From positions 261,770 to 325,769 of the forward strand of contig NZ_JODM01000005.1 of assembly GCF_000717995.1 (NCBI RefSeq): a DNA stretch of 64,000 nt. The letters run 5' to 3'. The translations under genes were made by a program, and so were the position numbers. This stretch comes from Streptomyces violaceorubidus. Its GTDB lineage: Bacteria > Actinomycetota > Actinomycetes > Streptomycetales > Streptomycetaceae. The notes beneath the pieces were generated by a model. That model was not told the DNA's origin and did not search any database. It saw only the letters and a list, made by a program, of their open reading frames with translations. Positions 62,897-64,000 of the stretch are shown piece after piece (within the stretch, counting starts at the first letter, position 1; every line of letters starts with the position of its first letter).

Positions 62897-64000
<1,104 letters not shown>

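Overview
The DNA is about 70% GC, with strong G/C third-position bias, frequent GTG/TTG starts and many GTGA/ATGA gene overlaps. Together with the gene content (class A rnpB, a GH11 xylanase essentially matching Streptomyces lividans/coelicolor XlnB, a bifunctional RNase HI/acid phosphatase, many secreted and membrane proteins) this points to a Streptomyces chromosome of the coelicolor/lividans type. No tRNA, CRISPR array or rRNA was seen.

Layout. 1-7 kb: a partial DedA protein, DoxX protein, cytoplasmic PhoD-like phosphatase, secreted HNH nuclease, a yybP-ykoY (Mn2+) riboswitch in front of a GDT1-type Mn exporter, a HAD phosphatase and a peptidoglycan-binding membrane protein. 7-20 kb: an MFS exporter with a C-terminal winged-helix extension, two tandem paralogous envelope proteins, a DUF1992 protein, an FHA protein, an O-methyltransferase, an MHS-family symporter, a GT87-PAP2 fusion and an AraC/isochorismatase divergent pair. 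20.3-21.4 kb: a leaderless antitoxin/PIN toxin pair with an 18-bp palindrome over its promoter. 21.5-27.3 kb: a five-gene, fully overlapping operon behind a cobalamin riboswitch. It encodes an ECF-type transporter (S, double ATPase, T) and two exported, membrane-anchored proteins, one with a squalene-cyclase-like alpha/alpha repeat that recalls the fold of animal transcobalamin. 28-32 kb: a KstR-like TetR regulator with a TnnAACnnGTTnnA box, divergent from a glycosyltransferase/methyltransferase/alpha-toroid operon. 32-42 kb: envelope proteins, an amidase, an MFS pump with a carboxypeptidase-regulatory-like tail, and an ABC-transporter plus two-component operon. 42-49 kb: conserved housekeeping genes (Nif3, zinc-ribbon coiled coil, RNase HI/phosphatase, KDPG aldolase, YaaA). 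48.8-52 kb: a CsoR-family regulator without the copper-ligand His, a DUF302 protein, an MMPL exporter and a small Cys-rich protein arranged around two 16-bp C6G6-type operators.

52.9-61 kb: rnpB is intact, and its last 30 bases are repeated exactly at 60937-60966. The 7.65 kb between the copies has a less GC-biased, patchier gene set: a novel 450-aa protein coupled to an AIPR (abortive-infection) nuclease-like protein, kinase/TPR and DUF6119-like fragments, a Fic protein with a Phd-VbhA-like fused antitoxin, and a frameshifted regulator remnant. No integrase is visible. This reads as a defence island integrated at the 3' end of rnpB, since eroded. The window ends with a LysE exporter, an F420/flavin-type oxidoreductase and the first 292 codons of xlnB with TTTCGAAA-type operators upstream.
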